Shown here in pieces: positions 33,156-44,865 of a DNA stretch of 64,000 nucleotides. Each line of letters opens with the position of its first letter. The first letter of the stretch is position 1. Under the pieces are notes generated by a model. The model was not told the DNA's origin. It saw only the letters and a program-made list of their open reading frames with translations, and did no database searches. This stretch comes from Arthrobacter ipis. GTDB taxonomy: Bacteria; Actinomycetota; Actinomycetes; Actinomycetales; Micrococcaceae. Made by a program: the position numbers and the translations under genes. The stretch is from NCBI RefSeq assembly GCF_014694315.1, contig NZ_JAAOXD010000004.1, positions 415,697 to 479,696 on the forward strand, read 5' to 3'.

Positions 33156-35732
33156 CTAGCCTCCGCGCAGGCGGCGGAGGCCGCTGCGCGTCCTGCGCCA
33201 CAGCGCCGAGGCGGCGTGTCCCACCCGGGACGCCGCCCGGCCGAGGACACTGAAAGGCCACCGGGCCACGGATCCCCAGCGCGAGAGGACCGACGGCGGC
33301 AGCCAGTCGGCGTGGAGCCGGCCGACTATGCCGGCATTACGGCGCAGCGCCTGCCGCACTTTGCCGATGTGTTCGACGGCGGCTTCCTCCGGAAGCCCGT
33401 GGCGCGTGGCGTCCTGGCCCGCGGGCCGGCCGTACTGATGCCGTTCGTAGGCCTTCGTCAGGACCGTAACGGCGTGGACAGCCTGGGCATGAAATGTCCC
33501 GGTGTTGTGCCCGGGTCCGTTGCCGGTGTCTTGTCCGCCGCCGGTGTCTGGTACGGCGCCGGGGTCTGATTCGGCCGCCAGCCGCATGGCCAGGGAGCCG
33601 CGCAGCCTGGCCGAGAATGTCCTCGGAGTCTCGCTGGGCTCAGGACGGACGCCGTAGTCAGTGGCCAGGTCCTGGAGTTCCGACCAGACGAGCGGCGGCT
33701 CGGCCAGCCCGTTCCTGCCGGTACCCGTTCCCCTCAGGCGCCGTGCCCGGATGCCTCTGCGCACCAGGTGGGGTGAGGCGGCCAGGAGGACCAGCAGCAG
33801 AACCGCGGCGGAGGTGTAGAGAGCGGGCGCCAGCTGGTTCCCGGCACCGGCGGTTCCGCTCCCCGGAAGGGGGAGGGGGGCAGGTGCCGGCGCCGACGAC
33901 GGTGCTGTGGCGCCGTTGCTCGGCACCAGGCCGTCATTGTTTTGTTCGTTGGTGCTGGTTCCGCCGGATGCCGAGGAGTCCTGCGCGTAGGCCGGCACCA
34001 CGCCCCGTGAGGGAGTGGGCTCAAACGGAACCCAGCCGAGGCCCTGGAAGTACAGCTCGGGCCAGGCATGGGCGTCGCGGGCGTCGACTTCGTACTCCGG
34101 GAGTGCTCCCTGGCCGGCGACGGACACGGTGGCGCCGGTCTGCCTGCCCGGCGCGTAGCCGACGGCGATCCTGCTCGGGATGCCTTCAAGCCGGGCCATT
34201 ACCGCCATGGCGGAGGCGAAGTGGATGCAGTAGCCGCTCTTCTGGGTCAGGAAATCCGCCAGGACCGACAGCCCGTTGCCGTCATACCCGTTCTGGACGG
34301 GCGACTCCAGGGAATAGGTGAAGCCCGGGCCGCGCAGGAATCTCTGGATCGCCATCGCCTTGGCATAGGCGGTCCGGCTGTCCGCGGTAACGGACTCGGC
34401 GGTGGTCCGGACGATGTCCGGAACATTCGACGGCGGGCGGATGAACTCCTCCGGCACGCCCTGGACGGGAGCGGAGGACGCATCCAGCAGCTCCGTAGTC
34501 AGCTTTGGCACCGTGGACTGCACCAGATACTGCTGGTCCCGGGAGTTGGTGTCGGTGCCTTTGATGCTCAGGGTGGCAGGATCCCAGCTCCACCGCCCCG
34601 TGAGCCCGTTCACGGATTCGGGGGCGTACGGGACGGGAAGGTAAGGGCTGGTGAAATCGCCGGTGTTGACCACCGTCACCTGCCGGGTCTGTTCGGGTGC
34701 CTGGATCTCGTGTCCCGCGTCCATCCGTCCGGTGCCTGCCCGGCGGTTCGCGTTGCGGTCGTCGGGGGACCAGGACTCGCCGTCGAAACGGTCCACCGTG
34801 ACGGAGCGCAGGTAAAGCGGCGTCGTGGAGTTGGTGGCGTAGGTGATCCTGCCCTCGCCCGTCGGGGTGCGCAGGCTGTTGCCGAGGCTGATCATGGGGT
34901 TCAGTCCGGTGGCCGTACCCCAGGGGTTCAGCCGGGAGCCTTGGGGGAACGTGCCCTGGTCGAAGCCGGGAACCACAAGCTGCAGCAGCAGCGTGACCAC
35001 CAGCGCCACGCTTCCGGTCAGGGCGGCGCGCCTGACCTGGCCCGGGTTGCGGGCCGTGTCCGCCTGCGTCCGGGCATCGGGGGCAAACCACTGGCTGCAC
35101 GCGAGGATCACCAGGTAGCCGGCCGCCGTCGTCACGAATCCCAGCCATCCGACGCTCTGCGGTTTGATCATGGCCGGAACAACCAGCACCGCCAGCAGGC
35201 CAAGTCCGCTCGTAGCCGGCATGCCCAAAGGGAGGGCCAGCGCATCCACGAGGATGACAACGAGTCCGAGCGCGGCGCATGCCACCAGGACGATGCCGGC
35301 ATTGGGTGCTACCGGCGAACTCTCGGCCAGCACCGTTTCGCTCGCCCGGCGAAGGTGCCTGCCCAGCGCATCGAAGGTTGCCTGTGACGGCAGGAAACCA
35401 GCAATGCTGTCGCGCCGGAAGAAGGTGAACGTCAGGATGAGGGCCAGGGATGCAAGGCCTCCTGTGGCAACCAGCAAGGGCTGGGCGCGGAACGTGCGGA
35501 GCAGGGCCATGGTCAGCGAGACCACCACCACTGTGGTCAGGACGGGCAGGAACCATGCCCAGCCCCTCAGGACCCCGTTGAGGGACAGTGACGCGCCGCA
35601 TACGGACACCGCCACTGCGCCGGCCATGACCCAAGGAAAAGCGCCGGCCCCGAACCTTCCGCTGCCGGGGGAGCCCGGAACGGGCTGCGGCTGTACTCCG
35701 GTTCCCGCCTGCGGTTGTGATGTCAGTGTCAT
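33156..35732 (-). CDS. Membrane transglutaminase-like protein (TgpA/DUF3488 type)
   Basis: 858 aa from the ATG at 35732, which overlaps the DUF58 stop as ATGA. Several TM helices occupy residues about 20-230, a large extracytoplasmic region follows, and the transglutaminase core lies at about 480-600: the Cys in SGYCIHFASAMAVMARL, the His in DARDAHAWPEL and an acidic residue in VPFEPTPSRG. A further TM helix (LYTSAAVLLLVLLAASPHLV) precedes the cytosolic DUF4129-like tail. It is the last gene of the MoxR-DUF58-transglutaminase operon. It probably acts on cell-surface proteins or peptides; its substrate is unknown. Confidence 0.9.
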   Translation of the reverse strand: MTLTSQPQAGTGVQPQPVPGSPGSGRFGAGAFPWVMAGAVAVSVCGASLSLNGVLRGWAWFLPVLTTVVVVSLTMALLRTFRAQPLLVATGGLASLALILTFTFFRRDSIAGFLPSQATFDALGRHLRRASETVLAESSPVAPNAGIVLVACAALGLVVILVDALALPLGMPATSGLGLLAVLVVPAMIKPQSVGWLGFVTTAAGYLVILACSQWFAPDARTQADTARNPGQVRRAALTGSVALVVTLLLQLVVPGFDQGTFPQGSRLNPWGTATGLNPMISLGNSLRTPTGEGRITYATNSTTPLYLRSVTVDRFDGESWSPDDRNANRRAGTGRMDAGHEIQAPEQTRQVTVVNTGDFTSPYLPVPYAPESVNGLTGRWSWDPATLSIKGTDTNSRDQQYLVQSTVPKLTTELLDASSAPVQGVPEEFIRPPSNVPDIVRTTAESVTADSRTAYAKAMAIQRFLRGPGFTYSLESPVQNGYDGNGLSVLADFLTQKSGYCIHFASAMAVMARLEGIPSRIAVGYAPGRQTGATVSVAGQGALPEYEVDARDAHAWPELYFQGLGWVPFEPTPSRGVVPAYAQDSSASGGTSTNEQNNDGLVPSNGATAPSSAPAPAPLPLPGSGTAGAGNQLAPALYTSAAVLLLVLLAASPHLVRRGIRARRLRGTGTGRNGLAEPPLVWSELQDLATDYGVRPEPSETPRTFSARLRGSLAMRLAAESDPGAVPDTGGGQDTGNGPGHNTGTFHAQAVHAVTVLTKAYERHQYGRPAGQDATRHGLPEEAAVEHIGKVRQALRRNAGIVGRLHADWLPPSVLSRWGSVARWPFSVLGRAASRVGHAASALWRRTRSGLRRLRGG

Positions 35733-37153
35733 CGCCCCACCTCCGCGCCGCGGCGGACGTCCGCTGCAGCCGTCCACATGGCGGCGTCGCCCTCGTCGAA
35801 ATAGGTCCAGGCGGCCGGCAGCGACGTGGACGCCTCGACGGCAACAGCGCGCCAGCCGCCCAAACGCAGGGCCTCGAGCAATTCGTGGCACTCCGCGGGT
35901 TTGTCCGTGATCAGCACCGCAAACGCGTTGGCGGCGTAGCCGGCTGCGGGGGCGAGGGCCCGGGCCTCCGCGAGCGCAATCTTCCCGAGCAGCGCCAGGA
36001 CCGGGCCGCGCATCCGGTGGGCCGCGAGCTTGTCCATGAGCCGGTCGTCAAAGACGGACTGGGCAGGATCGGCGCTGCCCGCATGCTCGCGGCGCCCTGT
36101 GTCGTGTTCCCTGCGCGCGTGGTGCGGTCCGGTTAGCTGGATGGCGGCCAGGCTTTCGGCAATGGACTGCATGCCGGCGGCGCCGCTATACAGGTCGTTG
36201 TCAGGCTCGGGGGCCGACGACGAACGCCGGAAGGCAGGCTCACCCGCCGCGTCCAGGAACCGCAGGGAGTAATTGAGTTCGGCCAGGTGGGCGCCCACGG
36301 ACATGGCCGCCGTAACGGCCCACTCAAAGGTGTCGCTGGTGACGAGGTCGCTTCCGTCGTCGGCCGGGCTGCCGAACACCGAGCCGTAGCCCGAGGAATG
36401 GGCCACGAACCGGTGGTCCAGGATGACCGTGGCCTCGGGGGTGGTGACCGATTCCTCCTGCCTGACCATCAGGGCCCCGTGCCGGGCGGTGGCCGGCCAG
36501 TGCACCCGGCGCATCGGATCGCCGTGCCGGTACTCGCGCGTCATGACGTCGTCATCGCTGGGATTGGCCCTTGTCCGGGTGGCCGTGATGCCGTCGTTGC
36601 CGCGCGCGCCGGCAAGGCCGCTGGACGGGAGCTCGACGGCCGCCGGCGTCACGGTGAGGGTGTCGCCGTCGTCGATCGAATGCCGGTGCAGTGAGAGCCC
36701 GAACGGATCCGTAAACTCGGCGGTGACGGGGCCGATGGTGAACTGTCCCCGCTTTCCGGACCGCAGGTGGTACTCGTAGCGGCTGGTGCCGCCCGAGGCG
36801 GACCTGGCAGGGAAGCGGAACGCCGGGGATTCACCGAACCGCGGTGGCAGCCGCTCCTCCATGATCACCCGGCCTGTGCCCAGCCCGGTCCGGGCGACGG
36901 CAAGCCGGACCGTGGTGACGGAGTCTGTCTCCACCGTGGAAGGGCTGAACTCCCGGTAGACCCGGAAGCGCGGTTTGACCACCCTGATGCCGGCCAGTGA
37001 AACGAGCGGCAGGACAAGCAGGAGGACGCCGAGGGCCAGAAGGTCGCGGCGGCCCATGACCTGGGCACAGAGCAGCGAGACGACGCCGGCCGCCAGGAGT
37101 CCCCAGCCCCGGGAGCTGAAGAGATGTCGGGGGAGGCTGTCCAGTAGTGCCAC
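35729..37153 (-). CDS. DUF58-domain protein
   Basis: 474 aa. Two N-terminal TM helices (WGLLAAGVVSLLCAQV, LALGVLLLVLPLVSLAGI) are followed by a beta-rich domain and the DUF58 signature MTREYRHGDPMRRVHWPATARHGALMVRQEE (shown in part here: REYRHGDPMRRVHWPATAR). Such proteins have a vWA-like fold and work with MoxR ATPases. It is translationally coupled to the transglutaminase gene and starts 14 bases after moxR ends. Confidence 0.9.
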   Translation of the reverse strand: MALLDSLPRHLFSSRGWGLLAAGVVSLLCAQVMGRRDLLALGVLLLVLPLVSLAGIRVVKPRFRVYREFSPSTVETDSVTTVRLAVARTGLGTGRVIMEERLPPRFGESPAFRFPARSASGGTSRYEYHLRSGKRGQFTIGPVTAEFTDPFGLSLHRHSIDDGDTLTVTPAAVELPSSGLAGARGNDGITATRTRANPSDDDVMTREYRHGDPMRRVHWPATARHGALMVRQEESVTTPEATVILDHRFVAHSSGYGSVFGSPADDGSDLVTSDTFEWAVTAAMSVGAHLAELNYSLRFLDAAGEPAFRRSSSAPEPDNDLYSGAAGMQSIAESLAAIQLTGPHHARREHDTGRREHAGSADPAQSVFDDRLMDKLAAHRMRGPVLALLGKIALAEARALAPAAGYAANAFAVLITDKPAECHELLEALRLGGWRAVAVEASTSLPAAWTYFDEGDAAMWTAAADVRRGAEVGR

Positions 37154-37167
37154 GGTGATGGTCCTGA

Positions 37168-38277
37168 CTAGCGGCTGGGGCGGAGTTCGGGCGCGGTCCG
37201 CCCGGAGTTTGCCTTTTCCGTCATCTCCCGGCTCACGGGGATCCGGGCAAGGACGCCGCGGATGACGCCCTGCGGGGACTCGCCCGAGCTTGCGGCCTTG
37301 CGGTCCAGGATGATCCGGTGGGCCAGCACCGCCTCGGCTACGGCCACGACGTCATCCGGCAGGACGAAATCCCGGCCGTCCAGCGCCGCCGTCGCCTTCG
37401 CGGCCCGGAGCAGCTGCAGCAGGGAGCGCGGGCTTGCGCCCAGGCGCAGCATGGCGCTGTCCCTTGTGGCCCTGCCGACGGCCACGGTGTACTCCTTGAC
37501 GGCTTCGGAGACGAACACCTGTTGGACGGTGGCGATCATGGCAGCCACATCCGCTGCCGTGACCACCGCCTTGACCCGGGCAAGCGGCGACGTGGCCTGG
37601 TGGGTCTCGAGCATTTCGATCTCGGAGTCCTTGTCCGGGTATCCCATGGAGATCCGGGCCATGAACCGGTCCCGCTGGGCCTCGGGGAGCGGATACGTCC
37701 CCTCCATCTCGATGGGGTTCTGGGTGGCCACCACCATGAACGGCTCGCCGAGCTTGTAGGAGTGTCCGTCCACCGTGACCTGGTGCTCCTCCATGCATTC
37801 GAGCAGGGCAGACTGCGTCTTGGCGGAGGCCCGGTTGATCTCGTCGCCGATGACGATGTTCGCGAACACGGCACCCGGGCGGAACTCGAACTGGCGCGAG
37901 GACTGGTTGTAGATGGAGACGCCGGTGACATCCGAGGGGAGAAGGTCGGGGGTGAACTGGATCCGGCTGACGGAACAGTCGATGGTGCGGGCCAGGGTCT
38001 TGGCCAGCAGCGTCTTGCCCACCCCCGGGACATCCTCCAGGAGCAGGTGGCCCTGTGCGAGCAGGACCGTCAGCGCCAGCTTTGCGGCCTCGGCCTTGCC
38101 GTCGATGACCGTATTGATGGCCGAGAGGATGCGTTCGCTCGCTGCGCGGAAAGCGGGAGCTTCCAAGGGGACAGACTTGTGGCCGTTGTAGGAATTGACG
38201 CCGCGCGCAGTACTTCCCGTGAAGCCCTGTCCGCCCGGAAGCGCTTCGTCGATTGTGATGCGTCGGTGCGGTTCCAT
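37168..38277 (-). CDS. MoxR-family AAA+ ATPase
   Basis: 369 aa from the ATG at 38277, with AAAGG six bases upstream. It is a chaperone-like AAA+ protein: Walker A DVPGVGKTLLAKTLA, Walker B IVIGDEINRA, sensor 1 VVATQNPIEMEG, and the family pattern TYPLPEAQRDRFMARI and LGASPRSLLQLLRAAKA. It heads the operon with the DUF58 and transglutaminase genes. In related systems MoxR remodels or activates vWA/DUF58 partners. The first 40 residues are an unstructured extension. Confidence 0.93.
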   Translation of the reverse strand: MEPHRRITIDEALPGGQGFTGSTARGVNSYNGHKSVPLEAPAFRAASERILSAINTVIDGKAEAAKLALTVLLAQGHLLLEDVPGVGKTLLAKTLARTIDCSVSRIQFTPDLLPSDVTGVSIYNQSSRQFEFRPGAVFANIVIGDEINRASAKTQSALLECMEEHQVTVDGHSYKLGEPFMVVATQNPIEMEGTYPLPEAQRDRFMARISMGYPDKDSEIEMLETHQATSPLARVKAVVTAADVAAMIATVQQVFVSEAVKEYTVAVGRATRDSAMLRLGASPRSLLQLLRAAKATAALDGRDFVLPDDVVAVAEAVLAHRIILDRKAASSGESPQGVIRGVLARIPVSREMTEKANSGRTAPELRPSR

Positions 38278-38489
38278 CGGCAACCTTTCAGCCCTGAGTG
38301 AAGCGGAACGAAGCGGCGGAGGCCTGCCGTTGCCCGCGTTGGGCGCTCACATCCGTCAATACCAGCGTACTAACACAACTGCCGTGGCTAACAGAGAGTT
38401 CCCCGTAAATCTCCCGGGAATGCCAAGCGTAGTTCCGGGGTGGGGCTACGCGGGAACAGGCACAACTCGGCGGCGGATAGGCTGGAGGA

Positions 38490-39377
38490 ATGCGGCATTC
38501 CCTGACTCCCCGGCCCTACCAGGCGCCCGGCAGCGACGGTTCCGGCAAGCGCGGGTTCCCGCCGGCACCCGAACCGTTGCCTGTTCCCGTGATGGACAAC
38601 CACACCCACCTGGACTTCCCGACAGGCGATGTCCGGGTGGACATCGCGGCTGCCCTCGATGCAGCCGAAGCGGTAGGTGTCTGTGGCGCCGTGCAGGTGG
38701 GCTGCGACCTCGAATCCTCGAGGTTCACCGTGCGGGCCGTCGACCTGGATCCGCGCCTTTTGGGGGCCGTGGCCCTCCACCCGAATGACGCGCCGGGGTA
38801 TGCGGTCCGCGGTGAACTTGAGGACGCCCTGGCGGAGATTGAGGAGCTCGCGGCCCACCCCCGGGTACGCGCCATTGGCGAAACCGGCCTGGATTTCTTC
38901 CGCACGGAAGGGGAGGGGCTGGCGCATCAGCGTTACTCCTTCCGCCGGCACATCGACATCGCGAAGCGGCTGGACCGGACCCTGCAGATCCATGACCGCG
39001 ACGCGCACCAGGACGTGGTCCAGGTCCTGCGTGAGGAAGGCACACCGGAGAGGGTGGTTTTCCACTGCTTTTCCGGGGACGGGGAGCTCGCCCGGATCTG
39101 CAACGACGAAGGGTGGTTCATGTCCTTCGCAGGGACACTGACCTTCAAGAACGCCACCAACCTCCGTGAAGCGCTCGCCGTGGCGGACCCCGAGCTGGTG
39201 CTGGTTGAAACCGACTCGCCGTTCCTCACCCCGCACCCGCACCGCGGCCGTCCCAACGCGAGTTACATGGTGCCGTACACGGTGCGGGCGATGGCGGAAT
39301 TGACAGAAACGGACCTGGCCGAGCTGTGCGGCCAGGTGAGCGCAAACACTGTGCGGGCGTACGGATCCTGGGACTGA
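38490..39377 (+). CDS. TatD-family hydrolase
   Basis: 295-aa metal-dependent nuclease of the TatD/YcfH family. An Arg/Pro-rich N-terminus precedes the metal-binding DNHTHLDF motif. The remaining metal ligands lie in AIGETGLDFFR, LQIHDRDAHQD, VVFHCFSGD and VETDSPFLTPHPHRG. The enzyme acts on DNA ends as a 3'-5' exonuclease in characterised members. It lies upstream of rpfB, rsmA and ispE, a widespread order in actinobacteria. Confidence 0.92.
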   Translation: MRHSLTPRPYQAPGSDGSGKRGFPPAPEPLPVPVMDNHTHLDFPTGDVRVDIAAALDAAEAVGVCGAVQVGCDLESSRFTVRAVDLDPRLLGAVALHPNDAPGYAVRGELEDALAEIEELAAHPRVRAIGETGLDFFRTEGEGLAHQRYSFRRHIDIAKRLDRTLQIHDRDAHQDVVQVLREEGTPERVVFHCFSGDGELARICNDEGWFMSFAGTLTFKNATNLREALAVADPELVLVETDSPFLTPHPHRGRPNASYMVPYTVRAMAELTETDLAELCGQVSANTVRAYGSWD

Positions 39378-39398
39378 TTCATGGCGCTACAGATCCGT

Positions 39399-39427
39399 AA
39401 AATACATACCTGGTAGGCATGTATTTT
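39399..39427. promoter_or_regulatory. AT-rich palindrome between tatD and rpfB
   Basis: Perfect 9-bp arms AAAATACAT (39399-39407) and ATGTATTTT (39419-39427) are separated by 11 bases. It lies 21 bases after the tatD stop and is strikingly AT-rich for this genome. It may be an operator or terminator in the rpfB control region. Confidence 0.5.
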
Positions 39428-39498
39428 GGAGGTTTATAACGCTTCGGTTACAGTGAAAAACTATTAGCCGGGGTCGGGGAAGGCCTCCGGATGATGCA

Positions 39499-39548
39499 AC
39501 TCACTTTCGTGACAGGCAGGGCGTCTCCGGATGCCCTGCCATGTGAGT
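39499..39548 (+). promoter_or_regulatory. Nested hairpin in the rpfB leader
   Basis: An outer stem ACTCAC/GTGAGT (39499-39504 with 39543-39548) encloses a perfect inner stem GGCAGGGC/GCCCTGCC (39515-39522 with 39533-39540). A further hairpin ctccgg/ccggag follows near 39575-39592. The roughly 270-base leader is thus structured. Some actinobacterial rpf genes carry c-di-AMP (ydaO) riboswitches, but the ydaO consensus is not recognisable here. Confidence 0.45.
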
Positions 39549-39646
39549 GTGGCGACGCACATGCCTGCGGCGTGCTCCGGCCTGTCCGGAGCCCACCATC
39601 CCGGTGACGGCCGCAGGTCCCCCTGTGCGTTTTTCCCCGTGCCCGG

Positions 39647-40849
39647 ATGGCTCAAAAGTTACGGGCAATCGTGGTCAACTTCTTCACGTCAGACGGCAAG
39701 TTCAGTTTCATCAAGGTCGGCACGCAACTGGTGGTGCTCTCGGCCCTCGTGCTGGGGCTCGTTGCCTTTGTGGGCAGCAATAAGACAGTCACCCTGAACG
39801 TCGACGGGAAGGTCAGCTCCGTCCAGACATTCGGCGGCACCGTCGAGCAGGTGGTGAAGAGCGCGAATGTGGAGCTGCACCCGGCCGACCGCGTGTCTCC
39901 GGCGTTGGACTCCCGTGTTGCGAACGGCTCCGTCATCAACGTGAACATGGCGAAGGCCGTGAAGGTCAGCCTGGACGGTGCAGAGAAGACCGTGAGCACC
40001 ACGGCTCAGGACGTGGCGGGACTTGTGACCCAGCTCGGTGTTGCCAGCGCCTCGGAGCTCTCCGTGCCGAAGAACGCGCAGCTGGCCGTGGACGGTTCGT
40101 TCGTGGCCATCTCGACGCCGAAGACCGTCAGCATCATCGCCGACGGCAAGGCCAAGAAAACCACCACCACAGCCGCCAGCGTCGGTGAGGTCCTCAAGGA
40201 TGCCGGAATCCGGCTCGCCGCCGCGGACCGGACGTCTCAGCCGGCACACGCCCCGGTGGTCAACAACATGGTGATCAAGGTGTCCCGCGTTGTTGGCAAG
40301 ACCACCACCGTCACCGAAAAGGTCGCGTTCCAGACGCTCACCGCGGACAGCGACACCCTCCCCAAGGGTAAGGAGAAGGTCACCCAGGCCGGTGTGCCGG
40401 GTGAGACCACCCTCACCTATAAGCTCGTCCTGGTCGACGGCCGTGAGGCTTCCAGGACGCTGGTTTCCAAGACCACCACCCGCGAGCCGGTGACCGAAAA
40501 GATCACGGTCGGCACCAAGGAAGAGCCCAAGCCCGCTCCCGCCGCCGCCGAGGCCGAGACCGAGGCCGAAAGCGGGAACACCGGGGCAGCGGCCCCGGCC
40601 ATGATGAACGTGGCCATGTGGGACAAGATCGCCCAGTGTGAATCGGGCGGCAACTGGTCCACCAACAGCGGCAACGGCTACTACGGCGGCCTGCAGTTCG
40701 ACGTCCAGACCTGGATCGGCTCCGGCGGAGGCGCCTACGCCCCGAACGCCAGCCAGGCTACAAAGGCAGAGCAGATTGACATCGCCAACCATGTCTATGC
40801 CGAACGCGGCCTTCAGCCGTGGGGCTGCGGCTGGGCAGCCAGCAGCTAG
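39647..40849 (+). CDS. rpfB: Resuscitation-promoting factor RpfB
   Basis: 400-aa secreted or membrane-tethered muralytic factor. After a TM/signal segment (LVVLSALVLGLVAFV) come three DUF348 repeats (residues about 48-90, 100-145, 157-200), a G5 domain (about 205-290, containing VPGETTLTYKLVLVDG), an Ala/Glu-rich linker and the C-terminal Rpf transglycosylase-like domain. That domain has the catalytic Glu in AQCESGGNW and the Cys pair (QCES and WGCGW). This is the exact RpfB architecture. It cleaves peptidoglycan and promotes regrowth of dormant cells. The ATG at 39647 lacks a good ribosome site. Confidence 0.93.
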   Translation: MAQKLRAIVVNFFTSDGKFSFIKVGTQLVVLSALVLGLVAFVGSNKTVTLNVDGKVSSVQTFGGTVEQVVKSANVELHPADRVSPALDSRVANGSVINVNMAKAVKVSLDGAEKTVSTTAQDVAGLVTQLGVASASELSVPKNAQLAVDGSFVAISTPKTVSIIADGKAKKTTTTAASVGEVLKDAGIRLAAADRTSQPAHAPVVNNMVIKVSRVVGKTTTVTEKVAFQTLTADSDTLPKGKEKVTQAGVPGETTLTYKLVLVDGREASRTLVSKTTTREPVTEKITVGTKEEPKPAPAAAEAETEAESGNTGAAAPAMMNVAMWDKIAQCESGGNWSTNSGNGYYGGLQFDVQTWIGSGGGAYAPNASQATKAEQIDIANHVYAERGLQPWGCGWAASS

Positions 40850-40923
40850 CGCCGGCGGCAACAGCCACTGGCGCAGGTAAACCCTCGCCGCCGCGGCAGC
40901 TGACCACAGCCGCGGCGCCCGCC

Positions 40924-40956
40924 AAGGCCGGGTCCGGAACCTCCGGGCCCGGCCTT
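40924..40956 (+). terminator. Hairpin after rpfB
   Basis: The outer stem aaggccggg/cccggcctt and an inner tccgg/ccgg(g) pairing form a compact GC hairpin 75 bases after the rpfB stop. There is no U-run; it is a probable terminator of rpfB. Confidence 0.55.
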
Positions 40957-41035
40957 CGCCGTCCCCTCATAGCAATGACGTCCCCGGCCAGCAGCGAGCC
41001 CCGCCCAATACTGAACTGCGGGATAGGATACCTAG

Positions 41036-41923
41036 GTGACTGACCCGATCCCCTCCGCCTCCGGCACTGCGCCCGCTCCTCTGTTCGGTGCCTCCGATAT
41101 CCGCAGGCTGGCCGGGGAGATCGGCGTCCGCCCCACCAAAACACTTGGCCAGAACTTCGTCATCGACGGCAACACCATCCGCAGGATCGTGGCCGCCGCC
41201 GGCATCGGACCCGACGAGACGGTCCTCGAAATCGGACCCGGGCTGGGGTCGCTGACGCTGGGGCTCCTCGACGCCGCCAAGGCGGTGGTCGCCGTCGAAA
41301 TTGACCCAGTCCTGGCCGCGAAGCTGCCGGAGACCATCCGGCAATGGCGGCCCGACTCAACCGGTGACTTCCACCTGGTCCTCGCCGATGCCATGAAGGT
41401 GACCGAACTGCCGGCCGAGCCCGCAGCGCTCGTCGCCAACCTGCCGTACAACGTCGCAGTGCCGGTGGTGCTCCACCTGCTGCAGCACTTCCCGTCAATC
41501 CGCCACGGACTCGTCATGGTCCAGGACGAAGTGGCTGACCGGCTGGCTGCTGAACCCGGATCCAAGATCTACGGCGTGCCCTCGGTCAAGGCGGCCTGGT
41601 ACAGCAGCATGCGCAAGGCCGGCGTCATCGGCATGAACGTGTTCTGGCCCGCCCCCAAGATCCAGTCCGGGCTCGTGGCCTTCACCCGGCGCGAGCCCCC
41701 GGCCACCACCGCCAGCCGCAAGGAGGTCTTCGCCGTCATTGATGCTGCGTTCGCGCAGCGCCGCAAGACACTCCGTGCAGCCCTGGCCGGGTGGGCCGGC
41801 AGTGCCACCGAAGCGGAACGCTGCCTGGTTGCGGCCGGGGTCGACCCCACCGCACGGGGCGAAGTGATCGACATCGCCGCGTTCGCGAGGATCGCCGAAG
41901 CCCGCGCGGCCGCGGACGCCTGA
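41036..41923 (+). CDS. rsmA: 16S rRNA (adenine1518/1519-N6)-dimethyltransferase
   Basis: 295-aa KsgA. Motifs: the N-terminal [10 protein letters not shown], the SAM site [12 protein letters not shown], the acceptor-site motif [10 protein letters not shown] and the C-terminal helical domain. It dimethylates A1518 and A1519 of helix 45. The start is GTG at 41036, preceded by a purine-rich GGGATAGGATA. The stop overlaps the ispE start by one base (TGATG). Confidence 0.95.
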   Translation: MTDPIPSASGTAPAPLFGASDIRRLAGEIGVRPTKTLGQNFVIDGNTIRRIVAAAGIGPDETVLEIGPGLGSLTLGLLDAAKAVVAVEIDPVLAAKLPETIRQWRPDSTGDFHLVLADAMKVTELPAEPAALVANLPYNVAVPVVLHLLQHFPSIRHGLVMVQDEVADRLAAEPGSKIYGVPSVKAAWYSSMRKAGVIGMNVFWPAPKIQSGLVAFTRREPPATTASRKEVFAVIDAAFAQRRKTLRAALAGWAGSATEAERCLVAAGVDPTARGEVIDIAAFARIAEARAAADA

Positions 41924-42891
41924 TGGCCGTCCAGGGCGTGCGGGGGCGCTTTGCGGCAAGGACCGTCCGGGTCAAGGCTCCGGGCAAAGTAAACGTCTCG
42001 CTGGACGTCGGGCCGCTGCGGCCGGATGGCTACCACTCCGTGGCCAGCGTCTACCTTGCTGTGTCGCTGTACGAGGAAGTTGCGGCCACCAGCACAACAT
42101 CCGATGGCATTACCGTCAGCATCAGCCCGGACAGCACGCTGGACCTCGACGGGGTGGACATTCCGCTCGACGAGCGGAACCTCGCCTACAAGGCAGCCGC
42201 CATCATGGCCGATGTGTCGGAACACTCCACCGGGGTGCATCTTGAAATCACCAAGCGGGTGCCCGTGGCCGGCGGCATGGGCGGCGGCTCCGCGGATGCT
42301 GCCGCCACGCTCCTGGCCTGTGACGCGCTGTGGAACAGCGGCCTGTCCCGGGACGAACTCGCCCACCTCGCCGCCGAGCTCGGGGCCGATGTTCCCTTCG
42401 CCCTGCTGGGCGGCACCGCCGTAGGGCTGGGCGTGGGCGATGAGCTGTCTCCCGCCCTGGCAAAGGCCCAGATGGACTGGGTCCTTGTCACCGCGGAGTT
42501 CGGGCTGTCCACTCCGGAAGTATTCCGGACGCTGGACCGGCTCCGCGAGGCCGAGGGCGTGGACGGCGACGAGCCCACGGCTGTGGACCCCAAAATCCTG
42601 CAGGCCCTGCGCAGCGGCGACGCCGATGCCCTGAGCCGGGTGCTGGTCAACGACCTCCAGCGCGCGTCCATCGAACTCGCCCCCGGGCTCCGGGACACAC
42701 TGGGACTGGGCGAGTCCTGCGGGGCCATTGCCGGGATCGTTTCCGGCTCCGGGCCCACCGTGGCCCTGCTGGCGCACAATCCCGAAGCGGCGGAGAACCT
42801 GGCCGGGGAGCTGCAGCACAAAGGGCTCAACGCACTGGCCGTCCACGGCCCCGTGCCCGGCGCGCGCATCATCTCCGATACGCTCCTTTAA
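41923..42891 (+). CDS. ispE: 4-diphosphocytidyl-2-C-methyl-D-erythritol kinase
   Basis: 322-aa GHMP kinase of the MEP isoprenoid pathway. The ATG at 41923 overlaps the rsmA stop. Motifs: VKAPGKVNVSLDVGPLRPDGYH, the ATP-binding VPVAGGMGGGSADAAA and the C-terminal VSGSGPTVALL. It supplies isoprenoid units for undecaprenyl-phosphate and menaquinone. Translationally coupled to rsmA, the usual actinobacterial order. Confidence 0.95.
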   Translation: MAVQGVRGRFAARTVRVKAPGKVNVSLDVGPLRPDGYHSVASVYLAVSLYEEVAATSTTSDGITVSISPDSTLDLDGVDIPLDERNLAYKAAAIMADVSEHSTGVHLEITKRVPVAGGMGGGSADAAATLLACDALWNSGLSRDELAHLAAELGADVPFALLGGTAVGLGVGDELSPALAKAQMDWVLVTAEFGLSTPEVFRTLDRLREAEGVDGDEPTAVDPKILQALRSGDADALSRVLVNDLQRASIELAPGLRDTLGLGESCGAIAGIVSGSGPTVALLAHNPEAAENLAGELQHKGLNALAVHGPVPGARIISDTLL

Positions 42892-42926
42892 TACCTTCCA
42901 ACCAACACCTCAGAAAGCAGTTCCCC

Positions 42927-44774
<1,848 letters not shown>

Positions 44775-44865
44775 CCGGTTCCGGGTTTTTGTGCAGATAT
44801 CGGGCGCTAAAGGCCTCGGAAGTCCCATTATCTGGACAAGAACTACACCGCGGAGGAGAGCCGGA

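Noticed and set aside
39428..39646. ydaO/c-di-AMP riboswitch before rpfB
   Set aside because: Expected in some rpf leaders, but the consensus blocks could not be located; only generic hairpins are seen.
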